A model generated the notes under the pieces. It was not told the origin of the DNA and made no database searches. It saw only the letters and a list, made by a program, of their open reading frames with translations. This document shows, piece by piece, positions 23,994 through 33,670 of a DNA stretch of 64,000 nt. Both the position numbers and the translations under genes were made by a program. Origin of the DNA: Tamlana sp. 2_MG-2023 (GTDB taxonomy: Bacteria; Bacteroidota; Bacteroidia; Flavobacteriales; Flavobacteriaceae); NCBI RefSeq assembly GCF_030548465.1, contig NZ_JAUOSF010000005.1:248001-312000 (forward strand), written 5' to 3'. The number at the start of each line of letters is the position of its first letter. Within the stretch, counting starts at the first letter, position 1.

Positions 23994-26495
23994 ATGAATA
24001 TAAGACTCTCCCTAGCTTTATTTTTTATTGCAGTTTGTGCATCTTTTGCGCAAACAAAAGTGAGTGGTTATGTTTTTGATGAAAATAACGATCCTGTTGC
24101 CTTTGCTAACGTTATTTTTAAAGGATCTACTCAGGGCACTATTACTAATGAGGAAGGACGTTTTTATCTAGAGTCTGATGAAACTTGGTCTGGCCTAACC
24201 GTTTCTTTTATAGGTTATGAAACCTTAACCGTCCCTTTAGAAAAACGAATAAATTACGACTTAAAGTTTACCCTTATTGAAGCGGCTTCACAGTTAAATG
24301 AAGTCTTTATTGTTTCGGGGAAACAGCCTAAAAAAAATAATCCAGCTATAGATTTATTGCGGAAAATTTGGGAACATAAACGTAGTAATGGCCTCAAACA
24401 GTTTAAGCAATACCAGTACGATAAATACGAAAAATTAGAATTCGATCTTAACACTATAGATAGTGCACTTATTACAAGTAAGTTGTTTAAAGGGATGGAA
24501 TTTGTGTTCGAAGAAGTAGACACCTCTAAAGTTACCGGAAAAACTTACTTGCCGATTTTCGTTAACGAAGCCGCTTCGAAGGTGTATGGCGATAACGTGA
24601 TTAATAAAAGTAAAGAAGTTTTACAGGGGAATAAAAACTCTGGGTTTAGTGATAATCAAAGTCTCATCGATTTTGTAAAAGATCTGTACGCCGATATTAA
24701 TGTCTATGACAATTTCCTTAAATTTTTTGACAAAAGTTTTGTGAGCCCCTTATCACGAACAGGAATCAATACCTACAATTATGTTTTAGCCGATAGTGCC
24801 TACATTGATAATAAATGGTGTTACAATATTATTTATTACCCAAGACGAAAAAATGAGCTGACCTTTAAAGGTGATTTTTGGGTTGCTGATACGACGTATG
24901 CCATAAAGGAAATTAACCTTCAAGCATCTAAGAGTGCGAACATCAATTGGGTTAAGGAAATTTATATTGAGCAAGAATTTGAGGTCTTAAATGATTCGTT
25001 ATTTCTTGTAAAACGGGATTACATGATGTCTGACTTTGCCCCTAATAAGAAGGAGAAGTCACGAGGGCTTTACGGTAAACGTACCACGCTCTTTAATAAT
25101 TATGAATTTGATATTGAAAAAGATAAAAAGTTCTACGAGAAAGAAGTAAACTTTTATGATAAGAATGCTTATAATCGTGATGATGCCTTTTGGGAAGAAA
25201 ATCGCATGGAAAAATTAAGCGAAGATGAAAAGGGTGTTTATAAAATGTTAGACACCTTAAAAACTGTAAAAAAGTTTAAAAATCTTTACAGTGCTGGTAC
25301 CGTTTTAGCTTCTGGATATTACGAGTTCAATACGCTGCCACTAGATTACGGCCCTGTTTTTTCTACTTTTGGTTATAATGAAGTTGAAGGCCTGCGTTTG
25401 CGTGCTGGTGGTCGTACCTATTTTGGAAGAAATGATTTATGGCGTATTGAAGGGTTTATGGCCTACGGATTTAGAGATGATAAAGTGAAATACGGCATCT
25501 CAGGAAAATGGCTGTTGGATAAGAAAACAAGATTGATTGTGCAGGGAGGAAATCGCCGAGATATTGAACAGATTGGAGCGAGTTTAACCAATTCCACCGA
25601 TGTTTTAGGTCGAAGTTTTGCCTCGTCAGGAATTTTTACCACGGCTACCAATGATAAACTTACCAATATTAATTTAACGACCTTATCTTTTGAGTTTGAA
25701 CCCGCTAAAAATTTAACATTTCGATTAGGTGGTAGTTATCGAACTTTAGAATCGGCTTCAGATACTTTTAGTCTTGATTATTATGATGAGAATGCTCCAA
25801 CTGGGGTGTCTTCGGAAATAAAACAGTACGAATCGGAGCTTTTAATGTCTTATTTTCCGAATAGAAAAATGACAGGTTTTGGGGTGGAACGATCGCCTAC
25901 AAACTACGATTATGCTCAAATCTATGCCATGATAACCAAAGGGGTGAAAGGTAGGTTAAATGATAATTTTGATTATACAAAACTGCAATTTCGATATGTA
26001 CAACCTTGGCAAGTTGGCGGTTTTGGTAGATTATTTACCACTATTGAAGCAGGTAAAACCTTTGGAGCAGTGCCATTAGGACTTTTAAGTGTGATTCCAG
26101 GAAATCAAAGTTACTTCTCTATTTATAACACGTTTTCTCAAATCGATTTTTACGAGTTTGTTACCGATACCTATGCTTCAGTGCACGTGGAGCATAATTT
26201 TAACGGACGCTTATTTTCTCGAATACCGTTAATTAAGAAATTTAATTTAAGAGCTATAGCTGGCTTTAGAACGGTTATGGGAAGTATTTCTCAGGAAAAT
26301 ATAGATCTTAATGCTTCTGGCCTAAACTACGTGGCACCGTCTCAAGATCCTTATTATGAGTACAGTTTCGGTATAGGGAATATTTTTAAAGTCTTTCGTA
26401 TCGATTTCAACTTTAGAGGGAATTACCTTGATGAAGTTGAAAACCCTAATGCGCGTCCTTTTGGGATAACAGGTGCTTTTGGCTTTAGTTTTTAG
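23994..26495 (+). CDS. DUF5686 outer-membrane protein with carboxypeptidase-regulatory-like domain
   Basis: The 833-residue protein has a signal peptide (MNIRLSLALFFIAVCASFAQ). A carboxypeptidase-D regulatory-like beta-sandwich follows (about 22-100: VSGYVFDENNDPVAFANVIFKGSTQGTITNEEGRFYLES). A long DUF5686 region and a C-terminal part rich in aromatic beta-strands ending in Phe (FGFSF) complete it, as in outer-membrane barrels. The family is common in Bacteroidota and its role is not established. It starts 4 bases after the pdhB terminator T tract. Confidence 0.87.
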   Translation: MNIRLSLALFFIAVCASFAQTKVSGYVFDENNDPVAFANVIFKGSTQGTITNEEGRFYLESDETWSGLTVSFIGYETLTVPLEKRINYDLKFTLIEAASQLNEVFIVSGKQPKKNNPAIDLLRKIWEHKRSNGLKQFKQYQYDKYEKLEFDLNTIDSALITSKLFKGMEFVFEEVDTSKVTGKTYLPIFVNEAASKVYGDNVINKSKEVLQGNKNSGFSDNQSLIDFVKDLYADINVYDNFLKFFDKSFVSPLSRTGINTYNYVLADSAYIDNKWCYNIIYYPRRKNELTFKGDFWVADTTYAIKEINLQASKSANINWVKEIYIEQEFEVLNDSLFLVKRDYMMSDFAPNKKEKSRGLYGKRTTLFNNYEFDIEKDKKFYEKEVNFYDKNAYNRDDAFWEENRMEKLSEDEKGVYKMLDTLKTVKKFKNLYSAGTVLASGYYEFNTLPLDYGPVFSTFGYNEVEGLRLRAGGRTYFGRNDLWRIEGFMAYGFRDDKVKYGISGKWLLDKKTRLIVQGGNRRDIEQIGASLTNSTDVLGRSFASSGIFTTATNDKLTNINLTTLSFEFEPAKNLTFRLGGSYRTLESASDTFSLDYYDENAPTGVSSEIKQYESELLMSYFPNRKMTGFGVERSPTNYDYAQIYAMITKGVKGRLNDNFDYTKLQFRYVQPWQVGGFGRLFTTIEAGKTFGAVPLGLLSVIPGNQSYFSIYNTFSQIDFYEFVTDTYASVHVEHNFNGRLFSRIPLIKKFNLRAIAGFRTVMGSISQENIDLNASGLNYVAPSQDPYYEYSFGIGNIFKVFRIDFNFRGNYLDEVENPNARPFGITGAFGFSF

Positions 26496-26584
26496 GATCT
26501 ATTGTAATTTAGTTTTTTTGCTTTAATGTATTTTAATACAAATCACTTGTATAGCTTTTTAAGATGATATACTTTTATCGCCCG

Positions 26585-26995
26585 ATGGAAAAAATGAAAA
26601 AGTCATTTCTTAAATACATTCTTTTTCTATTTACTCTCTTAATTATTGGGCAGAGTAAAATGTTTGCTGAGGTCAATCAGCAAAGCTCCAGTGACCTTGT
26701 TTCAGAATTTCTTCTTAATGTTAAAAATGATACGCGTGATCTAAAGCAATCACTATTTTTTTCAACATCTCCTGATTCATCTAGTTTATTAGATATAAAA
26801 ATTGATGAGATTGAAATTGAAGAATACAAAAATAGTCTTCGTAAAAAAACAAGTTTTCAAAATGATTTTACCAACCGTTTTGAAGCACTTATATTATACT
26901 CCACAATTGAGAAAAAGAACTTCTTCTCTCATGAGTATTACCCGCTTAAATTATCTAGTAAGCGCTATATTTTATTTGAGGTTTATAGGTTATGA
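26585..26995 (+). CDS. Hypothetical exported protein
   Basis: The protein has a signal-peptide-like N-terminus (MEKMKKSFLKYILFLFTLLIIGQSKMFAE) and about 110 further residues of no recognised family (EFLLNVKNDTRDLKQSLFFS, DIKIDEIEIEEYKNSLRKK, SSKRYILFEVYRL). In-frame ATGs occur at 26564, 26585 and 26594. I prefer one of the latter two because they place the charged residues right before the hydrophobic segment. It lies between the DUF5686 gene and the efflux operon with no evident link. Confidence 0.55.
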   Translation: MEKMKKSFLKYILFLFTLLIIGQSKMFAEVNQQSSSDLVSEFLLNVKNDTRDLKQSLFFSTSPDSSSLLDIKIDEIEIEEYKNSLRKKTSFQNDFTNRFEALILYSTIEKKNFFSHEYYPLKLSSKRYILFEVYRL

Positions 26996-27050
26996 AATTT
27001 AAATAAGACATTGTCGTCTTTAATTTCAGCAGGCATTTCTATGTCTATTA

Positions 27051-27149
27051 ATACCCTTGGCGTTAAGCTTTAAGGGTATGAAGAAGTGTGATTAAACCAA
27101 TTTATTATATAAAATAGGTCTGGTATTAGCCATATTATTGTTTATGGCT
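27051..27149 (+). other. Two hairpins upstream of the RND efflux operon
   Basis: ATACCCTT (27051-27058) pairs with AAGGGTAT (27072-27079), and AGCCATA (27128-27134) pairs with TATGGCT (27143-27149), the latter followed by TTTTCT. The first may end the preceding transcript; the second lies 70 bases before the operon start and could be a weak attenuator. Confidence 0.35.
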
Positions 27150-27218
27150 TTTCTAAGGCATATTTCATGTAACACTTCTCAAAATAAAGAAAAAACCAAA
27201 TATTTTATATCTCGAATT

Positions 27219-28304
27219 ATGATAAAAAAGAGTCTTCTTTTGGCAGGCTTGTGCGTGCTATTGTTGCTTGCCAGCTGCCAATCGGAAAAGAAAAAACATG
27301 AAAAAGAAACAGAATTTTTAGTAACTACTCCTATAAAAATTGACACCACAATTACAAAAGACTACGTGTGTCAAATTCATTCTATAAGAAACATTGAAGT
27401 CCGTGCTCTAGAACGTGGTTATCTAAAAGGAATTCATGTTGATGAAGGACAATTGCTTAAAAAAGGGCAAAAAATGTTTGATATCATGCCTAATGTTTAT
27501 CAAGCCGATTTACAAAAAGCCAATGCAGAGGCTGATGTTGCTGCCATAGAATACAAAAACACAAAACTGTTGGCCGATAGCGATGTCGTTTCTCAAAATG
27601 AGTTAACTATGGCTAAAGCAAAGCTTGAAAAAGCAAAAGCTGAGGTGTCTCTCGCGCAAACCCATTTAGGGTTTACAAATATTAAAGCGCCTTTTGACGG
27701 TATTATGGGGCATCTTCATGTTCGTGAAGGCAGTCTTTTAGATGAAGGTGAATTGCTTACTACCCTGTCTGATAACAGTAAAATGTGGGTGTACTACAAT
27801 GTGTCAGAAGCTGAATATTTAGATTTTATTACCAACATTGATAGAAATAAAGCTCAAGAAGTGAGCCTGTTAATGGCTAACAATAAAGAGTTTCCTCATA
27901 AAGGTGTTGTTGAAACCATTGAAGGTGAATTTAACAACGAAACGGGAAATATTGCTTTTAGAGCGGTTTTTTCAAATGAAGAAGGCATCTTAAGGCATGG
28001 TGAAACGGGTAGTATTCTTATGAAGATTCCGTTTAAAGATGCGATCATTATTCCGCAGAAAGCAACCTTTGAAGTGTTAAGTAAAAAATATGTTTTTGTA
28101 ATTGATAAAGATGATGTTGTAAGACAAAAAGAAATTCAAGTTGGTGCAGAATTACCACATCTTTTTGTTGTAGATGAAGGATTGTCTTTAAACGATAAAG
28201 TTTTATTAGAAGGGATTCGTATGGTTAAAAATGGCGAAAAAATTCATTATAAAGTTGAAGATGGAAATTCAGTTATAAAGAATTTAGAGATGTACGCCGA
28301 GTAA
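27219..28304 (+). CDS. RND efflux periplasmic adaptor (membrane fusion protein), lipoprotein
   Basis: The protein starts at MIKKSLLLAGLCVLLLLASCQ, with lipobox LASC (C20). An in-frame ATG 81 bases upstream would bury this signal, so I rejected it. It has the lipoyl-like halves (VRALERGYLKGIHVDEGQLLKKGQKMFDI and THLGFTNIKAPFDGIMG) around an alpha-helical hairpin, then beta-barrel and membrane-proximal domains (RHGETGSILMKIPFKDAIIIPQKATF). It bridges the RND pump and the outer-membrane channel encoded next. The export substrate is unknown. Confidence 0.92.
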   Translation: MIKKSLLLAGLCVLLLLASCQSEKKKHEKETEFLVTTPIKIDTTITKDYVCQIHSIRNIEVRALERGYLKGIHVDEGQLLKKGQKMFDIMPNVYQADLQKANAEADVAAIEYKNTKLLADSDVVSQNELTMAKAKLEKAKAEVSLAQTHLGFTNIKAPFDGIMGHLHVREGSLLDEGELLTTLSDNSKMWVYYNVSEAEYLDFITNIDRNKAQEVSLLMANNKEFPHKGVVETIEGEFNNETGNIAFRAVFSNEEGILRHGETGSILMKIPFKDAIIIPQKATFEVLSKKYVFVIDKDDVVRQKEIQVGAELPHLFVVDEGLSLNDKVLLEGIRMVKNGEKIHYKVEDGNSVIKNLEMYAE

Positions 28305-28327
28305 TAACCTCCTTATCATATAACATT

Positions 28328-31300
28328 ATGTTTAGTAAATTTATAAAAAGACCGGTGTTGGCAATCGTCATATCGGTAATCATAGTTTTTACGGGGTTGT
28401 TGGCTATAAATCAACTACCCGTTTCTCAGTTCCCTCAAATTGCCCCAACGACCGTTAATATATTTATTGCGTACCCTGGGTCAAGTGCCGATGTATTAGT
28501 AAAATCTACATTAATTCCATTAGAAACTGCGATAAACGGTGTTCAGGATATGCGTTACATTGCTTCCGATGCGACGAGTGCTGGGGAAGGAACCATTCGT
28601 ATTATTTTCGAACCAGGAACAGACCCCAATCAGGCGGTGGTCCGGGTGAAGACCAGGGTCGATCAGGTGATGCCTTTACTTCCAGAATTGGTTCAAAGAG
28701 AGGGTGTTGTGATTACACCTGTTCAACCCAGTATGTTGATGTATGTGAATTTGTACAGTAAGAAAAAGGATAACGATGAGAAATTCCTTTACAACTACGC
28801 CTACACTAAAATAGTGCCCGAAATTCAAAGAATTAAAGGAATTGCTAGTGCACAAATATTAGGAAGTCGTAAGTATGCCATGCGTGTTTGGTTGAAACCA
28901 GATAGAATGCGAGCGTATAAAGTTTCGGCAGAAGAAGTGCTTAAAGCCATGGACGAGCAAAGTATTATTGCACGGCCCGGGCGTTTAGGACGAAGTTCGG
29001 GGAAAAAGGCGCAGTCTTTAGAATATGTTTTAACCTATGAAGGGCGTTATAACGAGCCCGAACAGTATAAAGATATTATTGTCAAGGCCACAGAAGAAGG
29101 TGAAATTCTAAAATTAGGAGATATTGCCGATGTCGAATTAGGCAGTGAGTTTTTCGATATTTATTCCAATTTAGATGGGCAACCTTCAGCGTCTATCGTA
29201 TTAAAGCAAACTTTTGGTAGTAACGGTAGTGACGTTATTGATTCAGTAAAAGAAAAATTAAAAGAATTAAAAGAGGACTTACCTCCAGATGTAGATTATA
29301 AAATAAGTTATGATGTGTCTAACTTTTTAGATGCCTCCATTGAACAGGTGATACATACCTTACGTGATGCTTTTATTTTAGTAGCCATTGTGGTGTTCTT
29401 GTTCTTGGGAGATTTACGTTCTACGCTTATTCCAATAATTGCTGTGCCTGTTTCGCTTATCGGAACATTCTTTATTATGCAGCTTTTCGGGCTATCCATA
29501 AATTTAATAACACTTTTTGCTTTAGTATTAGCGATTGGTATTGTGGTTGATGATGCTATTGTTGTCGTTGAAGCTGTGCATGTTAAAATGGAAGAAGAAC
29601 ATCTCACGCCGTACAAAGCGTCTTATGCGGTATTGGGAGAAATTGGCGGGGCGATTATCGCCATAACCATGGTTATGGTTTCTGTTTTTATTCCTATTGC
29701 TTTTATGTCTGGACCTGTTGGGGTTTTCTACCGACAGTTTTCTATAACTATGGCGGGTGCTATTGTGCTTTCCGCAATTGTGGCACTTACGCTTACGCCA
29801 GTACTTTGTGCGATGATGTTAAAAAACAATCATGGTAAAGCAAGAAGAAAAACGCCTATAAATAGATTTATCGATTGGTTTAATTCAAAATTTGATAAGC
29901 TTACAGGGCGTTATGTGAAAATTTTAAATGTAATTGTTAACCGTCGTGTCGTGACATTTGGATTACTCATTGCGTTTTGTATCGGTATATTTCTAACGAA
30001 TAAAGTATTGCCTGCTGGATTCATCCCGAATGAGGATCAAGGAATGATTTATGCAATCATCCAAACACCTCCAGGCGCGACATTAGAGCGTACCAATGAA
30101 GTGGCTCATAAACTTCAAAAAATTTGCGAAGAGACTGAAGGTGTACAATCGGTATCATCTTTAGCTGGTTATGAAATTATGACGGAAGGTCGTGGTTCTA
30201 ACGCCGGAACTTGTTTAATTAACCTGAAACCATGGTCGGAACGTCATCATTCTGTTCATGAGATCATGGAAGAATTAGAAGAAGAAACGAAAGATCTTGG
30301 AGCGGTTATCGAATATTTTGAGCCGCCTGCTGTACCTGGTTTTGGTTCTTCTGGTGGTTTTGCGATGCGTTTACTTGATAAAACAAATTCAACCGATTAT
30401 CATGAATTCGAAAGCATTAATAATCAGTTTATGGATGCTTTAAGAGAACGCAAAGAATTAGCTGGTTTGTTTACATTTTATGCGGCAAATTATCCGCAGT
30501 ACAAATTGAAAATAAACAATAAAGCAGCCATGCAAAAGGGGGTTTCCATTGGAGCAGCCATGGAAAACCTAAATATTTTAATTGGTAGTACCTACGAGCA
30601 AGGCTTTATTAAATACGGTAGATTCTTTAAAGTGTACACCCAAGCAGCACCAGAATATCGTGGGATGCCTTCCGATTTACAAAAGCTTTTTGTGAAAAAT
30701 GAAACAGGTGAAATGGTGCCGTATTCATCATTCATGAGTATGGAAAAAACCTTAGGGCCTAATGAGATTACGCGCTACAATTTGTATAACTCAGCCGCCA
30801 TTCGCGGACTCCCAGCTAAAGGGTTTACCAGTGGTGATGCTATTAAAGCCATTCAAGATGTTGCTAAAGAAACTTTGCCTAGAGGATACGATATCGCTTG
30901 GGAAGGCTTGTCTTATGATGAAGCTTCTCGAGGAAACGAGTCGTTGTATATTTTCATCGTGGTATTAATTTTTGTGTATCTCGTCTTAGCCGCACAATAT
31001 GAAAGTTTCCTATTACCAATGGTGGTTATATTTTCATTACCTGTCGGAATTTTTGGCTCCTTTTTATTGCTGAAATTTATGGGACTGGCTAACGATGTTT
31101 ACGCTCAAATTGGCGTCATCATGCTGGTTGGGTTATTAGGAAAAAATGCCGTATTAATTGTCGAATTCGCCGTTCAAAAACGAAATGAAGGCGCTACCAT
31201 ACTTGAAGCCGCTATTGAAGGTGCGAAAGTAAGATTCCGACCAATTTTAATGACGTCTTTTGCATTCGTAGCAGGGTTAATTCCACTAGTTGTAGCTACT

Positions 31301-31570
31301 GGAGCTGGAGCTATTGGAAACAGAACCATTGGAGGTTCAGCCATGGGAGGAATGCTTATTGGTACTCTTTTAGGGGTGCTAGTAATTCCAGGATTATACT
31401 TCATCTTTGCTAAAATGGCTGATGGGCGCACGCTTATAAAAGATGAAAAAGCAGAGCCTGTTTCAGAAGAGTTTATGCGTGTGAGTGAAAGCAGTTCCGA
31501 AGTTAAAACAGAGCTTTCAAGAATTAAAAAGCTTTTGAAAAAACTAACTAAAAATAGAGAAGATGAATAA
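28328..31570 (+). CDS. RND multidrug-type efflux pump (HAE1/AcrB-like)
   Basis: The 1080-residue inner-membrane pump has twelve expected membrane segments and two large periplasmic loops. Visible motifs are the N-terminal FIKRPVLAIVISVIIVFTG, the proton-relay aspartates in GIVVDDAIVVVEAVH, and the matching lysine in GLLGKNAVLIVEFAVQKRNEG. The family is HAE1 (hydrophobe/amphiphile), typical of drug efflux; the actual substrates are unknown. It is 23 bases after the adaptor and overlaps the channel gene by 8 bases, giving a complete tripartite operon. Confidence 0.95.
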   Translation: MFSKFIKRPVLAIVISVIIVFTGLLAINQLPVSQFPQIAPTTVNIFIAYPGSSADVLVKSTLIPLETAINGVQDMRYIASDATSAGEGTIRIIFEPGTDPNQAVVRVKTRVDQVMPLLPELVQREGVVITPVQPSMLMYVNLYSKKKDNDEKFLYNYAYTKIVPEIQRIKGIASAQILGSRKYAMRVWLKPDRMRAYKVSAEEVLKAMDEQSIIARPGRLGRSSGKKAQSLEYVLTYEGRYNEPEQYKDIIVKATEEGEILKLGDIADVELGSEFFDIYSNLDGQPSASIVLKQTFGSNGSDVIDSVKEKLKELKEDLPPDVDYKISYDVSNFLDASIEQVIHTLRDAFILVAIVVFLFLGDLRSTLIPIIAVPVSLIGTFFIMQLFGLSINLITLFALVLAIGIVVDDAIVVVEAVHVKMEEEHLTPYKASYAVLGEIGGAIIAITMVMVSVFIPIAFMSGPVGVFYRQFSITMAGAIVLSAIVALTLTPVLCAMMLKNNHGKARRKTPINRFIDWFNSKFDKLTGRYVKILNVIVNRRVVTFGLLIAFCIGIFLTNKVLPAGFIPNEDQGMIYAIIQTPPGATLERTNEVAHKLQKICEETEGVQSVSSLAGYEIMTEGRGSNAGTCLINLKPWSERHHSVHEIMEELEEETKDLGAVIEYFEPPAVPGFGSSGGFAMRLLDKTNSTDYHEFESINNQFMDALRERKELAGLFTFYAANYPQYKLKINNKAAMQKGVSIGAAMENLNILIGSTYEQGFIKYGRFFKVYTQAAPEYRGMPSDLQKLFVKNETGEMVPYSSFMSMEKTLGPNEITRYNLYNSAAIRGLPAKGFTSGDAIKAIQDVAKETLPRGYDIAWEGLSYDEASRGNESLYIFIVVLIFVYLVLAAQYESFLLPMVVIFSLPVGIFGSFLLLKFMGLANDVYAQIGVIMLVGLLGKNAVLIVEFAVQKRNEGATILEAAIEGAKVRFRPILMTSFAFVAGLIPLVVATGAGAIGNRTIGGSAMGGMLIGTLLGVLVIPGLYFIFAKMADGRTLIKDEKAEPVSEEFMRVSESSSEVKTELSRIKKLLKKLTKNREDE

Positions 31571-33014
31571 GAAAAAAGCAACTGTTCAACAGTTTAAAAA
31601 AATATTTTTGCTTACTGTTATTCTACTAACAACATGTTATTCCTGCGTACCTACTTTAGAGGTTATGCAGGAAAGCAAAGAAACGCCTAGTGCGTTTAAA
31701 AACCAAACGACCGATACGCTAAATACAGCTAAAGTTAAGTGGAATGATTATTTTACCGATGTGTATTTAAGTGCTTTAATAGAAGAGGCGCTTAAAAATA
31801 ATCAAGAGTTAAATATCACCTTGCAAGAAGTAGATATTGCACGAAATGAAGTACGCGCAAAAAAGGGAGAATATTTGCCTTTTGTTGATATTCGTGGTGG
31901 TGCTGAAGTTGAAAAAGTTGGGCGTTACACGAGTCAGGGAGCGAATGATGCCAATACAGACATTAAGCCAGGAAAAGAATTTCCAGAACCTCTGGGAAAT
32001 TATGGTTTAGCGCTTGAAGCACGATGGGAATTGGATATTTGGAAGAAATTAAGAAACGCTAAAAAAGCGGCTTATAGTCGTTATATTTCTTCAGTGGAAG
32101 GAAAGAATTTTTTAGTAACGAATTTAATTTCTGAAATCGCGAATTCTTATTATGAATTGCTAACTCTTGATACGCAGTTAAGCATCGTTCAAGAGAATAT
32201 TGGTATTCAAAGTAATGCTTTAAGAATCGTGAAACTTCAAAAAGAAGCTGCTCGTGTTACGGAATTGGCGGTAAGCCGGTTTGAGGCCGAAGTGCTTCAT
32301 ACTAAAAGTTTGAGATTCGATATTCAACAACAGATAACTGAAACTGAAAGCAAGATTAACTTTTTGGTAGGTCGTTATCCGCAGTCCATTGAAAGAAGCT
32401 CAGAATCTTTTTACGATTTGGTTCCTAATACGCTTTTGGTTGGAGTGCCCGCACAATTGTTAGATAATCGTCCAGATATTAGAGAGGCAGAACTAGAATT
32501 GGAAGCTGCGAAGTTAGATATTAAGGTAGCTAAGGCTAGGTTTTATCCTTCCATAGGAATTTCAGCTGGAGTAGGGTTTGAAGCTTTTGATCCTTCTTTA
32601 TTATTGGAAACACCTGCATCTTTAATATATTCACTGGTTGGTGATATGGCAGGTCCTCTAATTAATAGAAACGAAATAAAAGCGTTGTATTACAACGCAA
32701 GTGCAAAACAGATTCAAGCCGTGTACAACTACGAGCGTACCGTGTTGAACGCGTATTTGGAAGTGGCGAATCAGCTTTCAAACATTAGTAATTTAGAGCA
32801 GAGTTTCGATTTAAAATCGAAAAAAGTGGAGGCCTTGACACGTTCTATTGATATTTCGAATACACTTTTTAAATCTGCTAGAGCAGATTATATGGAGGTG
32901 TTGCTAACACAGCGCGATGCTTTAGAGTCTAAATTTGAATTGGTAGAAACTAAAAAAGAGCAAATGGGCGCCGTTGTTAATATGTATCGTGCTTTAGGCG
33001 GTGGTTGGAATTAA
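31563..33014 (+). CDS. TolC/OprM-like outer-membrane efflux channel, lipoprotein
   Basis: The 483-residue protein has a signal sequence with a lipobox near C25/C28 and two OEP repeats. The sequence LDNRPDIREAELELEAAKLDIKVAKARFYPSIGISAGVG is the hallmark of the second repeat in NodT-type channels. It forms the outer-membrane exit of the RND system. Its start overlaps the pump gene by 8 bases, and a strong terminator follows. Confidence 0.94.
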   Translation: MNKKKATVQQFKKIFLLTVILLTTCYSCVPTLEVMQESKETPSAFKNQTTDTLNTAKVKWNDYFTDVYLSALIEEALKNNQELNITLQEVDIARNEVRAKKGEYLPFVDIRGGAEVEKVGRYTSQGANDANTDIKPGKEFPEPLGNYGLALEARWELDIWKKLRNAKKAAYSRYISSVEGKNFLVTNLISEIANSYYELLTLDTQLSIVQENIGIQSNALRIVKLQKEAARVTELAVSRFEAEVLHTKSLRFDIQQQITETESKINFLVGRYPQSIERSSESFYDLVPNTLLVGVPAQLLDNRPDIREAELELEAAKLDIKVAKARFYPSIGISAGVGFEAFDPSLLLETPASLIYSLVGDMAGPLINRNEIKALYYNASAKQIQAVYNYERTVLNAYLEVANQLSNISNLEQSFDLKSKKVEALTRSIDISNTLFKSARADYMEVLLTQRDALESKFELVETKKEQMGAVVNMYRALGGGWN

Positions 33015-33053
33015 ATAGCATTTAATTTTAGTATTAATAGTTGATTATTTCTT

Positions 33054-33093
33054 AATCCTCTTAAGTGTTATGCTTAAGAGGATTTTGTTTTTT
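33054..33093 (+). terminator. Intrinsic terminator of the RND efflux operon
   Basis: AATCCTCTTAAG pairs with CTTAAGAGGATT over a 7-base loop, followed by TTGTTTTTT. Confidence 0.88.
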
Positions 33094-33188
33094 AGAAATT
33101 AACCATAATTTAAAAAGATAGTTAAATCTTACAAATAAGTAGAATAATGCTTACATTTAGCGTTTTTAAAACCAAATAAGAATATTCT

Positions 33189-33659
33189 ATGGCAGGGAAA
33201 CCAGTAGCAACTGTAGGAAGTAATCATACGTGTCCCATGTGCAGTGGCACCACGCCGCATGTAGGCGGTCCTATTATGAAAGGTGAAGTTAATGTGTTGT
33301 TTAATGGTAAGCCAGTTGCAACTATGGGTAGTATGTGTACCTGCAATGGCGGTCCAGATACGGTAATCACAGGAAATCCATCGGTGCTAGTAAATGGTAA
33401 ACCCATTGCTTGTTTGGGAGATTCTACTGCTCATGGTGGTGTTATTGTAATCGGTGAACCTAATATTATGGTAGGTAGTAGTGCTTCAAAACCAACAGAA
33501 GCTATGCCTGCTGAAAAAATTCCATTTCCAAAAATTACCACAGTTGATAGAATTAAATCTGTTGTTATTGGTCAGGGTGAAAACTTAAAGGAAGCCCGTG
33601 AGAAACAAGAGGAAGCCAAAAAGCATGGTTATCTCATTCAAATTGATTTTAGTGTTTAG
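33189..33659 (+). CDS. PAAR-domain spike protein
   Basis: The 156-residue protein is mainly one PAAR domain with its repeated Gly-rich turns and conserved Cys/His (GKPVATVGSNHTCPMCSG, VLFNGKPVATMGSMCTCNGG, VLVNGKPIACLGDSTAHGG). A short charged helical tail follows. PAAR proteins form the sharpened tip of type VI secretion spikes and carry effectors. A large putative effector begins 11 bases downstream. No T6SS structural genes are in the window, so this is a satellite effector module; use by a T6SS-iii is inferred. Confidence 0.88.
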   Translation: MAGKPVATVGSNHTCPMCSGTTPHVGGPIMKGEVNVLFNGKPVATMGSMCTCNGGPDTVITGNPSVLVNGKPIACLGDSTAHGGVIVIGEPNIMVGSSASKPTEAMPAEKIPFPKITTVDRIKSVVIGQGENLKEAREKQEEAKKHGYLIQIDFSV

Positions 33660-33670
33660 ATTTTAAGGAA

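Noticed and set aside
27138-27218. Longer N-terminus for the RND adaptor
   Set aside because: It would place 27 polar residues before a normal lipoprotein signal peptide and disable export.
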